NCBI GenBank assembly: GCA_022559845.1
Contig: CM040125.1
Span: 327,615,829-327,679,828 of the forward strand
Reading direction: 5' to 3'
Source of the DNA: Amorphophallus konjac
Lineage: Eukaryota; Streptophyta; Magnoliopsida; Alismatales; Araceae
Length of the DNA: 64,000 bases
Positions 45,470-56,011 of the stretch are shown piece by piece (the stretch's first letter is position 1; each line of letters starts with the position of its first letter). The position numbers were made by a program, and so were the translations under genes. The notes beneath the pieces were generated by a model. The model saw only the letters and a program-made list of their open reading frames with translations. It searched no databases and had not been told where the DNA came from.

Positions 45470-45957
45470 AATAATTTTTAAACGCGTCTGGCTATTTGGA
45501 CGTCTCTTTCTTTTTTTTTATAAAATAAATATAAAAAGAAAAAATATAATAAAAAATATAGATAATTAATGGAGGCGCCTAGATGCCTGGACGCCTCCAT
45601 CTATTTTCTTTAAATTATTTACATATATAACCCAAAACAAAAAATAAATAAATAAAGCCAAAAAAAATGGGGTTGGAGGCGTCCAAGCCCTTGGACGCCT
45701 CCTCCTCTCACAACTGCCTCTCTCTTGAATGCTGTCTCTCGCCTCATTTTAGGCTTAAAATCACTCAATAGTGCAACAAAGTGGAATTCTAAGGGGCTTA
45801 CCGGGTCGTGCTCATCCTCTCCCGCGTCCTCGGGCCCCTCCAAGGCCAAAGGAACCTCCTCCACGGTGACCGCCTCCGCCTGATCCCGCATTCTCCGCGG
45901 ACGACGGGCGAGCCACTTCTGCTTCTCACCTCCCTGACTCGCTTCACCACGCTCCAT
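43011..45957 (-). pseudogene. PMD (plant mobile domain) protein gene with coiled-coil tail, decayed
   Basis: Seven exons are predicted from GT/AG sites and open phase: about 45957-45802, 45214-44498, 44426-44268, 44180-43812, 43737-43645, 43565-43419 and 43334-43011. Exon 2 carries the PMD core: MGFGTFLRIEPFRLDLPLI, then MVPTLEDVARITGLRVDGE, and FRFLG-like ILADLDRVGDYAWGADLLA. Exons 3-4 continue it (VVWRPYLGM). Exons 5-7 encode a coiled coil (IADLRAQLADAMQQLAAI; AELEEERRREAEELSRDLL). In-frame stops at 45034, 44702, 44382, 43863 and 43473, and a lost donor after exon 4, make it a pseudogene. PMD proteins are found in plant MAIN-like silencing and meristem factors and inside transposable elements. 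Whether this was a host gene or an element gene is open. Confidence 0.75.
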
Positions 45958-46335
45958 AGGCTCAGATTAAGGGCAGAAGGGTCGAAGAATATGAGATGGA
46001 GCTAGAGAGGAGAGAGGAAGAGAGCGAGAATGTGAGAGGCCGAGTGCGCGGCCGCTCTTTTATTTGAATCGCCATTTTTGGACGCGTCTATAAAATTTTT
46101 TTTTTTAAAAAAAAATATAATAAACGCGTCCAACGGGTTGGACGCGTACAAAAAAAAAATTTAAATAATAAAAAAATACAAAAAGATGAAGGAAAATGAT
46201 TAAATAAAAACATATTTTTTAAATTATTTAAACACGTCTACTCATCTGGACGCGTTTAAAAAAAAGAAAGAAAAAACAATAATAATAATAATATATATTA
46301 ATAATAAAGCATCCACTTATTTAGACGCATCAAAA
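45340..46335. repeat. GCGTCCA...TGGACGC hairpin units in A+T-rich DNA
   Basis: About eight units of 25-30 bases lie near 45343, 45482, 45571, 45677, 46078, 46125, 46232 and 46308, separated by A+T-rich spacers. Examples are GGCGTCCAAGCCCTTGGACGCC and GCGTCCAACGGGTTGGACGC. Some lie in intron 1 of the PMD gene and others upstream of its start. Confidence 0.7.
45432..45465. repeat. (AT)n microsatellite
   Basis: Uninterrupted AT dinucleotides within intron 1 of the PMD pseudogene. Confidence 0.95.
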
Positions 46336-46442
46336 GAAAAAAAAATGAAAACAAAAAAAATAATAAAAAGAGGAAAAGATAAAAACCCAAACTTTGCGCA
46401 TTCTCAAATTCCAGATTTTATTCCATTAGAAAGCAGAGTGAG

Positions 46443-47003
46443 CTACATTATGGGCTTAGGTGCTTTAGGCCTTAACTTCCCCAGTTCGGTTACATAAGCC
46501 CTCCACAGCTCGCATTCTTCCTCCACATACGCTAATGCCTTTCCCGCAACACTTGTCTTCCAGGGTGCTTTAATGGCCTTCGCTTCCTTCGCATCCGCTT
46601 CCGTGCCCAACTCTCTCTTCTTCAAAGGAACGATGCCGGTTAGCAGTGGGAATGAGTGGCGTGGAATGCCGATTTGGATGCAGCACCGATGCGCGTTATA
46701 AAGAACAAATTCCGTCACGTCGATCAGTTGGAGTTCAACTCCGGGAGAACACCTCGCGAGGAGTTCGCGTGAGAGTAGGCATGCCGGTGCATAAGTAAAA
46801 AAGCTTTGCATCATGGTTCTGAAGTGAGACCGCCAGTCTTCACATTTCCTCAGCCACGAAACACGGTTCTCTATGATACCACTGAAGCCTAACACATCGG
46901 CTATGTGATGAAGGGGACTTTGTTGGACCGGCATCAATGTGATGAAGGGGACTATGTGATGAAGCCTAACACGTGCGGATGTGCGCGGTTGAGAAACCAA
47001 CAA
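46443..47003 (-). CDS. Orphan reading frame upstream of the PMD gene
   Basis: A 186-codon frame on the same strand as the PMD gene, about 490 bases upstream of its start. I do not recognise it. It has a basic N-terminus, a hydrophobic middle (VTEFVLYNAHRCCIQIGIP), a charged EADAKEAKAIKAPWK stretch and a C-terminus rich in Glu and Leu (ALAYVEEECELWRAYVTEL). The composition looks protein-like and the frame is intact in a region where other frames are broken. It could be an element-encoded accessory protein, a 5' exon of the PMD gene, or chance; a Met further in may be the true start. Confidence 0.35.
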   Translation of the reverse strand: MLVSQPRTSARVRLHHIVPFITLMPVQQSPLHHIADVLGFSGIIENRVSWLRKCEDWRSHFRTMMQSFFTYAPACLLSRELLARCSPGVELQLIDVTEFVLYNAHRCCIQIGIPRHSFPLLTGIVPLKKRELGTEADAKEAKAIKAPWKTSVAGKALAYVEEECELWRAYVTELGKLRPKAPKPIM

Positions 47004-48729
47004 TGAGTCTCGGGTATCGACTTTTCCGCGTGCTCGGATTGAGTCACGGGACGGGTCACACTCACTCTCTCGCAGCGGTGATTGAAATAATATAACGAGC
47101 TAGTTATCCTATCACTCTAGCAGTGGCATTCAAAAATATACGAGTAAAGCAAATGCCAAGTGGGGAGCGGACACGATACCTCCACGCTCCGGCGTGGGGA
47201 AGATGACCCCGGCCAAGACTCGTACTCCCGATACATAGTAATTAAATAATTACAGTGGTAATTTTATGGCCCACTCCACGCAGGGAGGTAAAGGGCGACA
47301 GCAATAACCCGGGAATACCAAGCTTGCGTTGACGGGTGGCAATTTGGAACGCTCCCGGGCCGGAGATGGGCTGCTGGTCCGACACGGTTCTGCGGGGCCC
47401 GACAGCAGGTGAGTCCGGCTACTGGGACGGCGGTACCCGAGCATCTCCTTGCTGCGGCGGCTGGCTGGGACGCTGCTGATGGGTTTCTGATCAATGTCCG
47501 GGAGCGGCGGTCGCTGAAGCTATCCCGACGTATTTTACTAGGATTAACCGGTGGACTGATCTACTGGCGTATTCTTAGATCCAAAATGCGCGCCTCCACG
47601 AAAAGAATTTCTACGCCCAGATCTGGTGTCGGATCGAGGCAAAATTAGTACCGATGGATAGAGGACTCAAAGTGCTACAACATATAATTATTTCAGATCC
47701 ATCCAATAGACGGATTAGAAATGAAAATGACTGTTTCTAAGGTTTTTTTACTGACTTGGATTACAGATAGTCATGACAGAGCAGGTTTTTCCTGAAAATG
47801 AATTTTGACCGATACAAAAATGATGGATCTAGACTCTGAGAAAATTATGGGCGGAAGAGGGGGATGTGAGGAACATGTATGATTTTTTTTGGAATTTTTG
47901 GAGGTGCATAAGGGGGCAGGAAAAATACCGAAACAAGATACTGTCCTGCAGATCTGCAAACTGGCAGATTGCTGGGGGAAAAACTTAATTACGGGAAAAA
48001 TAGCAAATGAAGGCAGAATGACACAAAATTTGAATTGGGGATGGGGGATGATAGGAAGAACAAACCCTCAAATTTTAGGGTTGAACAGATCTCCTAATTG
48101 GGAGATAAAAGTTTGGCCTAAGCTTGTTGTCCAGAGTTGGATAGAACTCCGACGAGGCGGCGGTGGTGGTGCGATGGCGGCTCGATGGCGGCGGCGGCGG
48201 CGGTACTGAGCTTCTTACTCAAAGAGGGGGTGGTGGGGAGGCTTCACTCCTCTGAAAATCAGAGCTATCACAGCTCCAAGAGGGAGAGAGGGTGCCCTTG
48301 GGCAAATTGAGCAACAAATGAGAATTTTCTTCATTAATTGCTAAGGAATTCACAAAATACATGGGTTACATAGAAATAGAAAAAAGACATAAACTACCCT
48401 TAGATCTAGGGTTAGGGAGGGGTAAACTAGGGATATGATAATTAATCCCCCATGTGGTCAAATGACCAAATTAAATAAAATACAACATGAATAAACTATA
48501 TTAAAGGGGGGAGCATCTTGGACTTTGCTTGGTCCAAGTTTGAATTTTCTTCCACCTTGTCCCCCCTTGGTCCAAGTCCAATCTTGGACTTTGAACTAGC
48601 CCCACATGGGCCCTAGATCCTAGGTGGACCAATGGGAAAGAAGGTGGGGGCCCTGCTGGACCTACTGACATTTTACATAGAAACTCAAAGGCCTTTTTGC
48701 AATGAAACCCAAAGATTTCTAATGACTAA
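47004..48729 (-). repeat. Degenerate LTR-like sequence (minus), target of element B
   Basis: On the minus strand the order looks like an LTR: a probable end TGATGGGAATCAACACCGGG at 58841-58822, an A+T-rich U3, a polyadenylation-like ATTAATGAAGAAAATTCTC region (48325-48345), and a C+T-rich leader with a CCG repeat (48160-48205). Element B splits it between 48729 and 58722. From 47040 to 47640 the sequence is not assigned. No coding domain is seen. Confidence 0.4.
48725..48729. repeat. Target site duplication ACTAA (left, element B)
   Basis: ACTAA precedes the lower LTR of B and recurs directly after the upper LTR at 58722-58726. Confidence 0.9.
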
Positions 48730-49002
48730 TGTTAGTTAGGTGCGATTGATAAACACAGATCCAGAGGGGGGGGGTGAATGGATCTTTCAAAGAATTCTAC
48801 CCAATTTAAAATTCGCAAGAGATGATAACAACAAAATCAGTGGACAATTGATCAAACATAAGATATGCAAACTCAATTAAACTCTAGAATATAGATAATC
48901 AATTAAATCACGGTCCTAGCATGCATCTAGTGGAAGCAGGCAATCAAACAAACCACTGCACAAGGATTTTTAGGTGGTTCGGTCCAAAGACCTACGTCCA
49001 CC

Positions 49003-49450
49003 CCTCACTCCCAACCTGAGTGAGGCTTCCACTAGTAACACTAGCATAGCAGACTCAGTCTGCAACAAATGCTGCCAAACAGCTTGACCAGGGGAACACC
49101 CTCCCCTCTTCCTCCCAACCGGAGGGACACCCCAAGTGACTCCCAGCCACTTGGAAACCAGAGACATACGGTCTCTCTTCCTCCAGACCCGGAGGGAACC
49201 CCTGGACTTGCTACCCACAAGCCCAGAACCGGAGGACCAAACCTCCATTCCTCCAAACTGGAGGGGAACCTAGAGACCCAAGTCTCTCTTCCTCTGAAAC
49301 CCAGAGGGAAACACAAGTGACACCAAGTCACCTGCAGACTAGAGGTCTCGGACCTCTCTTCCTCCCAACCGGAGGGAAACAGCCAATGACGTCCAGTCAA
49401 AGGCAACCAGAGACGCAAGTCTCTCTTCCTCCATACCGGAGGGAACCCGA
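49003..49450. other. Run of short hairpins in R/U5 of the B 3' LTR
   Basis: The first hairpin is CCTCACTC (49003-49010) with GAGTGAGG (49018-49025). Then come CTAGT/ACTAG, the 15-base near-palindrome GCAGACTCAGTCTGC (49049-49063), AGGGGA/TCCCCT, and about six TTCCTCC/GGAGGGA modules alternating with GAGAC/GTCTC, GGAGG/CCTCC and GAGGTC/GACCTC stems and with stems such as CCAAGTG/CACTTGG. One module pairs CCTCTG with CAGAGG, a compensated change. Confidence 0.78.
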
Positions 49451-49795
49451 CCTCACACTAGAGGATCGGAAGAATAGCAAGTGAATAGTTCAAAGGAAAA
49501 ACAAAAATGTAGCAATAGAAAGCTGAAAAGATAAAATCAAATGTGGCTCTCGCAGGAGCTGGCTGGCCTGGATTTGATCCACGGTCCAGCAGGAGCTTCT
49601 TCTTCTGCTTCTCTCTTTCTCCCAGCACGAACTCTCTTTTCTTCTTCTTCTTCTCGCTGCTTCAGCCATCTCCTTCTTCTCACTTCTTTTCTTCTTCTTC
49701 TCTATTCTCTATATCATGGAGGCACTCTCTGCTCTTCAGCTTTTCTCGATGACTCTCTTCATTTCGATCGCTCTCAGCCGATGGAGGAGTCTCCA

Positions 49796-49896
49796 TATAT
49801 ATACCAGCAGCAGGCAGCTAGGGCTTATGCTCTTTTCGATTCCCGCCCAAGCTTCAGTGGTCCACGTGTCAGCATTTCAGCCTCTAGGATCACGTG
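49796..49896 (-). promoter_or_regulatory. LTR promoter: TATA box and paired G-boxes (B 3' LTR)
   Basis: TATATATA lies at 49796-49803 and CACGTG at 49863-49868 and 49891-49896. This matches element A in order and in the context CCACGTGTCAGC. Confidence 0.65.
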
Positions 49897-49984
49897 CAAG
49901 TCTTGATGGCCTCATCCATTAAACCTGTCAGATAATCAGTTGAATAACCTGTCAGTTAATCAGTCGAAGATAATATCAGATGAT

Positions 49985-51300
49985 GTATAGACTTGAAAGT
50001 TTAACTGAGTGTACAGACTTCGTGTGAAGTAAGAGTGTATAGACTTGATTGAGTGAGCATGCAGTGTACATACTTGAAACCCTTCAGCAACATGAGTGTA
50101 TAGACTTAGTGTTAACATGCCAGAGAAACCAGTGTACAGACTTCATGCTGTACAGACTTGATGTTGATCAAAAGACCTTTGGACATCAGCCCAAGGCGTC
50201 AACGCTTCCATCGTGCAGCGTCACCTCAGCTCCTCAAGCGAGATGCTCACGCCCTTGGCAACTGGCCAATGCGTCAACGCATCCTATGTCAGCGTCGACG
50301 CAGTGAACAAGACAGAAAGTGAAAGACGCACAATTGCGTCTACGCAGTCAGCCAAGTGCGTCAACGCACTAAAAGCACAGAACCCAAAGGCAGTGTACAG
50401 ACTTGATAAGTCTGAGCCAATGTACAGACATCAAGTGAAGACCAGTGTATAGACTTCTCGTGATGCCAACAGACAATGACTGTGCAGACTTGTTAAACCA
50501 TGCACACTGTAGAGACTCTTCATGCAACAATGTATGGACTTAGTTTATGTGCAGCTAACAGATGTATAGACTTGCTTTCTGAACGATGCACAAAAGCAGT
50601 GTATGGACTTAAAGGTTAACACTCGAATGTATAGAGTTGAAGGCCTAACAATCGAGTGTATAGACTTCAAAGGACAAAGCATCCACAGAACAGACGATGT
50701 ACAGATTTTGCCAATATGAGACACTGTACAGACTTTGTCAAGTGACTGGCTGTACAGACTTCAGAAGATGAAGACTCTGTATCGACTTGAAGACCATGAG
50801 CCAATGTATAGACTTGCCTTAACAATGAATGTGTAGACTTTGAAACAGGAGTCAGACAAACGGATGTACAGAGTTGGCCAAAGCAACAATGTATAGACTT
50901 TAGAGCAACAAAAGAATAAGTGTGTACACTGAGGGAGTGTACAGACTTTGACTTGAAGATCGTTCAGGAACAAGCCATAGCAGTGTATAGACTTAAGCGT
51001 TCTGAGCATAACAAAAACCAATGTACGGACTTCATTCAATGCAAATGCATGTATGGACTTCGTTTCAAGCAACGTAGGTAAAAGAAGAGACACTGTATAG
51101 ACTTTCACACAAAAAATAGACAAAGCAGCATGGCGTCAACCCAGCTGATCCACTGTGTCAACGCAGCAAGTAAACCAGCAACTACTGCGTCAACGCATCC
51201 TTGTAGCCTCAACCCAGCTAGTGAACAGACAGCCAATGCGTCAACCCAATCTCCAACTGCGTCAACGCACTGCATGAACAATTAGCCACTGCGTTGACCC
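49985..51300 (-). repeat. U3 iterated motifs of element B (TGTATAGACTT; GCGTYRACGC)
   Basis: More than 25 degenerate TGTATAGACTT copies between 49985 and 51110, and GCGTCAACGC-type dyads at 50195-50365 and 51130-51300. The same two motifs occur in element A, with the dyad in the opposite orientation. Confidence 0.75.
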
Positions 51301-51441
51301 AATCTAGCCATATATATGAATTAGCTATTCAAGCAAACAATTAGATATTTAAGCAGTCAAACAGTCATCTAAATTAATTAGCACACTTCAGTGTGACTCA
51401 TGGTGTGTCAGCCATTATCAAAACCACACAGGGGCACAACA

Positions 51442-53543
51442 ATCTCCCCCTTTTTGATGATGACAACACTATGAGTTACACTGACTCAGATTAGATTCTT
51501 CTCCCCCTTTGCCTTCATCAAAAAATGAAATAGGGAAACAATTCAGTAAAGCACAGGAATGGTATATCAACAAGAGCACAGGGACACTCAAGAATGCTCA
51601 CTAGATCTCTCCCTTTATGAAAAACACTCAGCATGACATGGAAACTCCCCCTGATTAGATGGAGTGAAGGAGGTGATGAGCATCTATCAGCAAAGCACAT
51701 GGGTATTCAAGAATTACCACAGTCTGTAATTACAGTGAATAAATGAGAAAGCGGGATTTTCATTAGCACACCAAATTCATAAATCTTTATAAACGAATTT
51801 CAGATTTTTCAATTATAATAGATTATGAATGAGTTTAAACGTACCATCATGATTTAAGAGTGATGTATTTAAAGTTTATCAGGAAAATTCATTACTCATA
51901 TCAGAAGCATCTTTTAATAAAGATGAACCATCAACTCATTTGTTATTCATGTTGAACCTCATTCCATCTTACTCATTTAAATTCAATGGCTCCTATGGAA
52001 GTTACACAAGATAGTATTGAGATTAAACATAAATAAATGAGACTGAACTTCTCTTTAAATTTTCAGAATTTTCTATTGAGCATCACTCATTTTTCCTTAG
52101 CAAGTTTGGTTCAGTCAACACCTTTTTACATGAGGCACAACACGTCTTAGGTGAAGTGACCCAGTTACTCAGTGTGACAACCACATTGCCTCTTAAAGAA
52201 AACAGAGTTAGCAATGGAGTATCTTTTTACATGAGGAGACACATTGATCAGAGGCCAGAATCCCCAGTGACTCAACACAACCATGCCATTGCTCTGCCAG
52301 ATTTTCAAGCATTTTGAAAAGAGAGTTAACTATGGCACTTCATGACATGGGCTTACTCTACTTCATTGATAGAGAACCCAGTTTCTCTGTGACCAAAGTC
52401 ATTGCTCTTGCCTTGAATTTTTAAGTGTTTTCAGATTTTTCAAACAAAACTCAGTACACTTGAAATGTTTAAGAACAATACCTTCTACATGTATCTTAAC
52501 CAAAGAAAGCCATGTCTTTTAAAATTTTAGATTTCAGAAGGTTTTGCATGAAGTTCATGAGACAACTGGTTAAGATTTATTAAGTAGAATGAATCAGATA
52601 TTTTCAAGACTTTTACATCAAAACTTTGGAAATACATTAGACTTAAATCAATTTGATTTATCAAAACATTCTTAAGCCAGTATAATAGAAGATTCTTCTT
52701 TTCAGAATGTGTCTGATTTATGTCTAGGGTGCACTAACTAAAATCTTCCTCATTCAGATGAATCAATGACATTGTCAGGAAATCAATGGAGTCAACAAAG
52801 TAATTTTATTGAGAGAATAGCAGAGAGCAATCAGAAGCCAGCATTAAAGACTAGAATTTAGTCAGATTAGCTTGGACTAGACTTGACAAGCTATCAAGAA
52901 ATGTGAGTGATAGGAACAAGCTAGCAGTTGAACTTCAAAGCGAACAGAATCAATAGCTAAGTCTGGAATACAGACAGATCAGCTATATCAGTGTAGACAG
53001 CAAAGAATTCAAGAGAACCACACATATGCCAAGAATGGATCAGATTGCTAGACAGAAGGAGTTCAAGAGGTGTTGAAGAGTTCAAACAGGAATGTGAGTA
53101 TTAGTCATCAGACATGAGCTTTGATGAAAGGTATGATGGTCACATGCAATTACATGAATGAATAATGAGAAATGCTCCCCCTCACTAAATGCATAAACTG
53201 AAACCCTCCCTTTTCTTTTGAAAAATTTCATGATTAAATGATGCCACTCTAAGATGCAATTAGATGCATTAATTACTCATGAAGGGCATGAAGACCCTGA
53301 AGGGTATTAGACTAGTCAAATGTGCATGATATGCAGTGCAGCTCCCCCTGACGGTATGCATTCAAAACATTTGAAAATCATTCATGAGTCATGAATTCTA
53401 GATGTATGCAGTCACAGAATGAGCATATCCAGACGCAACAACTATTGCATGGAAATGCAAACATGCATGTTTAAACCACTAATTAACAAATCTATCTATA
53501 TACCTAATGCCATCTAAGCAGACTCATTGAAAAGTCAAGAGAC
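51442..53543 (-). other. 3' interior of element B with repeated polypurine tracts
   Basis: On the minus strand GGGGGAG tracts occur near 51445, 51503, 51645, 53177 and 53344. The LTR-adjacent one reads AAAAAGGGGGAGATT. No protein signal is seen in 2.1 kb. Confidence 0.7.
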
Positions 53544-55892
53544 TTACCTGAGAAGTGCATGAGTGGGGTTTACCTTTTTAGGGTGTCTTGGTTTATTTGC
53601 CCCTTTTATTTCTCGTTCCCAAGACACACCTGCAAAAAGTTTCTCACTTGGCACATTTTGGTACCCAAGTTTCTTGGGTCCTGCAGGGTTAGTGGCATTT
53701 TGATGGGATGTTTTCCAAAGCTTCTGAGCCATCATATCATCATGCTTTTTCATATAGCAACTAGGCATGGAATGTCCAGACCGACCACAATAATCACATG
53801 AACCACTCGGTCTGAATTTCTTACTATGCATGTAAGCAGGTGTGCTAAATTCATGAGCATGAATGTTTCTGTTTTTACCACCACTTTGTTTCAGATGGTC
53901 AGAAAACCAGCAATCAGTCACCTTGTGACCTTGCTTTCCACACTCAAAGCATGTGAGGGATTTTCTTGTTTGAACAGATTTGTTCCTACCAAACACACTT
54001 TGTTTAACAAATTTAGAGTTGACCTTCTTTCTCTGAGAATGCCAGCAGTCTTTGACTGTATGGCCAGGTTTCTCACAGTGATAGCAGAAGATGGAATTTC
54101 TTCTACCAACATTAAGCCAGTAGTCAACCGCCCTATGGCCTGACTTGCTGCAGGTGGAACACACCATGTGTTGGCCCCTGGACCCATTTTTGTTCCTTTT
54201 AAAGACATGCTGATTTTCATACAAATTGACATGATTAGAATTTGAAAAATATTTGCCTTTACCTTTGGCAAACCAACATTGTTCACTAACATGACCTGTT
54301 TTTCCACAATGATAACAATAACTTTTTCTTTTCTATTCAACAGGACTGTTTTTGTTATTGTACTTCCTAGCATGCATTCTATCATCCTGTTCCATCAATT
54401 TACATTCATGCATCAAGTGACCAAACCTATGACAGTAATGGCATGAAATTATCTTTTTATTTGCATGAATGTGTTTGTTCAATTTAGGCACAGCATTCTC
54501 AATTTTATCATGAGAGTTCCTTGAATCTTTGTTCTGAACATGAACAATCTTTTTCTATTTTTGAACTTGTTTCTCAGACTTAGGGCTGTCAGTGGAATTT
54601 TTATTCTTCTTAGCACTAAATTCAAAAATAGGCACATTCGATGTGCTGCCAGACTTAGAGCTACTCACGAATGAAGTTTGAAGCTTACTTTCAAAGCTCT
54701 TTTTATTTATTGGTTTGTAGCCCAAACCCTCTCTTCGGAGATTCACTTTAGATCCAAGAATTTTATCAAGATTTTCTTTTCCACTGACAAATTTCTCAAG
54801 AGATTTCCTCAATTCTGTAACTTCTGATCCAAGCTTTGATACATGGATTTCATATTCATCAGCTTTCTTTTTATAGCAAACAGCATCTTCTTTCAACATT
54901 TGATTAACAGTCCTAAGACTTTCAATTTCCTGTTCAGCTTTCATTAGCTCATCAGAGCTATCCAGGCTAACACTCTTCCCTTTTTCAAGAGTGATAAGTC
55001 TCTCAGACATAGCTGTATTTAACTGTTTTAGCTTGCAGATCTCCTGTCTCATTTTACCATTTTGTTCCAGGATTTCATCATCAAATTTCAAAACACTTAA
55101 GGAGGTCTGACATTCACTAAACACTTCTTGTTCATCTTCAGATTGAAGATTTTCAAGCCTTTTCTGAAGTTCTGAGTTTTCTATTCTGACAGTCTCCAAA
55201 GTTTCAGAAATCAATCTATTTTCATTTTCAAGGCTCACTGATTTAGATCCAGATTCCTCAGTTTGTTTTTTGAGTCTAGCATTTTCAGATTTCAGATATT
55301 CCAGATCTGAAGTAATAGAATCAAGATCAGTCAGCTGTCTTCTAAATATCTGATTTTCAGTTTTCAGAGTATCACTGTCCTCACCAGTAAGTTTAGAATT
55401 CTCAAACCTATCTAACCGTTTTTTCATAGATCTGTTTTTCTTGCTCAATTTATTGCTAGATCTTAACAGCTTGGAATAAGCATCTACCCAATCATCTAAG
55501 GTATAGTCCGCAAAGGGATTTACCTGAACTTCGTTCTCTTCTTTATCACTGTGGCTGCTGCTATGGTCGCTCCCATCAGCCATCATGCAGTTTTCCTTCC
55601 CTGTTCTGCAAGTTAGTTTCATCTTGTCCAGAATATCCCTAGCAGACCTGCAATCATGAAGGCAAAAGTGTAAGGCCTTGTTAATGGATGCTTTTATCAG
55701 ATTTATAGCTTTCTGATTTTCTCTATGCATTGATCTATGACGATCAGTCCATTTGGACTCTTTTCGTGGTAACCTATGAGGACCATGAGTAATTAACTTC
55801 CACAAATCGGGATTATCTAGATTGACGTAGTTACGCAAACTACTGAACCATGAATCAAAGTTAGACCCATTGAAAACCAGTGGAAGAGCCAT
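53544..55892 (-). pseudogene. Ty1-copia Gag of element B: UBN2 capsid, coiled coil, six zinc knuckles
   Basis: The start is taken at the Met of MALPLVFNGSNFDSW (55892); an upstream Met at 55967 is in frame. Order along the protein is a UBN2-type Gag capsid (WKLITHGPHRLP, SKWTDRHRS), an acidic linker with DDWVDAYSKLL, then about 250 residues of predicted coiled coil (heptads rich in Leu, Glu, Lys, e.g. RIENSELQKRLENLQSE). After a TAG at 54555-54557 in the same frame come six CCHC knuckles: CHYCHRFGHLMHEC, CYHCGKTGHVSEQC, CSTCSKSGHRAVDY (last Cys lost), CYHCEKPGHTVKDC, CFECGKQGHKVTDC and CDYCGRSGHSMPSC. A second TAG lies at 54333-54335. Gag with this many knuckles is unusual; they would bind RNA. 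Both stops are UAG, so either decay or leaky termination is possible. Confidence 0.85.
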
Positions 55893-55997
55893 TTGTAGGC
55901 TATGATCAATTAGACAAAAATCAAGGAGCAGCAAACCAGAATAAGCACCGAGAAGCACGGGGATCACTGCAGATCGTTGGATCTTGAAGCAGTAACC

Positions 55998-56009
55998 GCT
56001 CTGATACCA
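55998..56009 (-). other. Primer-binding site, initiator tRNA-Met type (element B)
   Basis: TGGTATCAGAGC on the minus strand, two bases inside the LTR end at 56012. Confidence 0.92.
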
Positions 56010-56011
56010 AT

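Larger units (their letters stand above)
48730..51441 (-). repeat. 3' LTR of element B
   Basis: The layout is as in element A: U3 arrays, G-boxes, TATA, leader, hairpin run and conserved GATTTTTAGGTGGTTCGG box (48964-48981). A G run of twelve or so at 48764-48774 is longer than in the other LTR. Confidence 0.93.

Noticed and set aside
45421..45470. Possible promoter TATA in the AT repeat
   Set aside because: It is a simple AT microsatellite within a predicted intron.
53826..54385. Overlapping forward and minus frames across the zinc-knuckle region
   Set aside because: Shadows of the Gag frame, which alone gives the six CCHC motifs.
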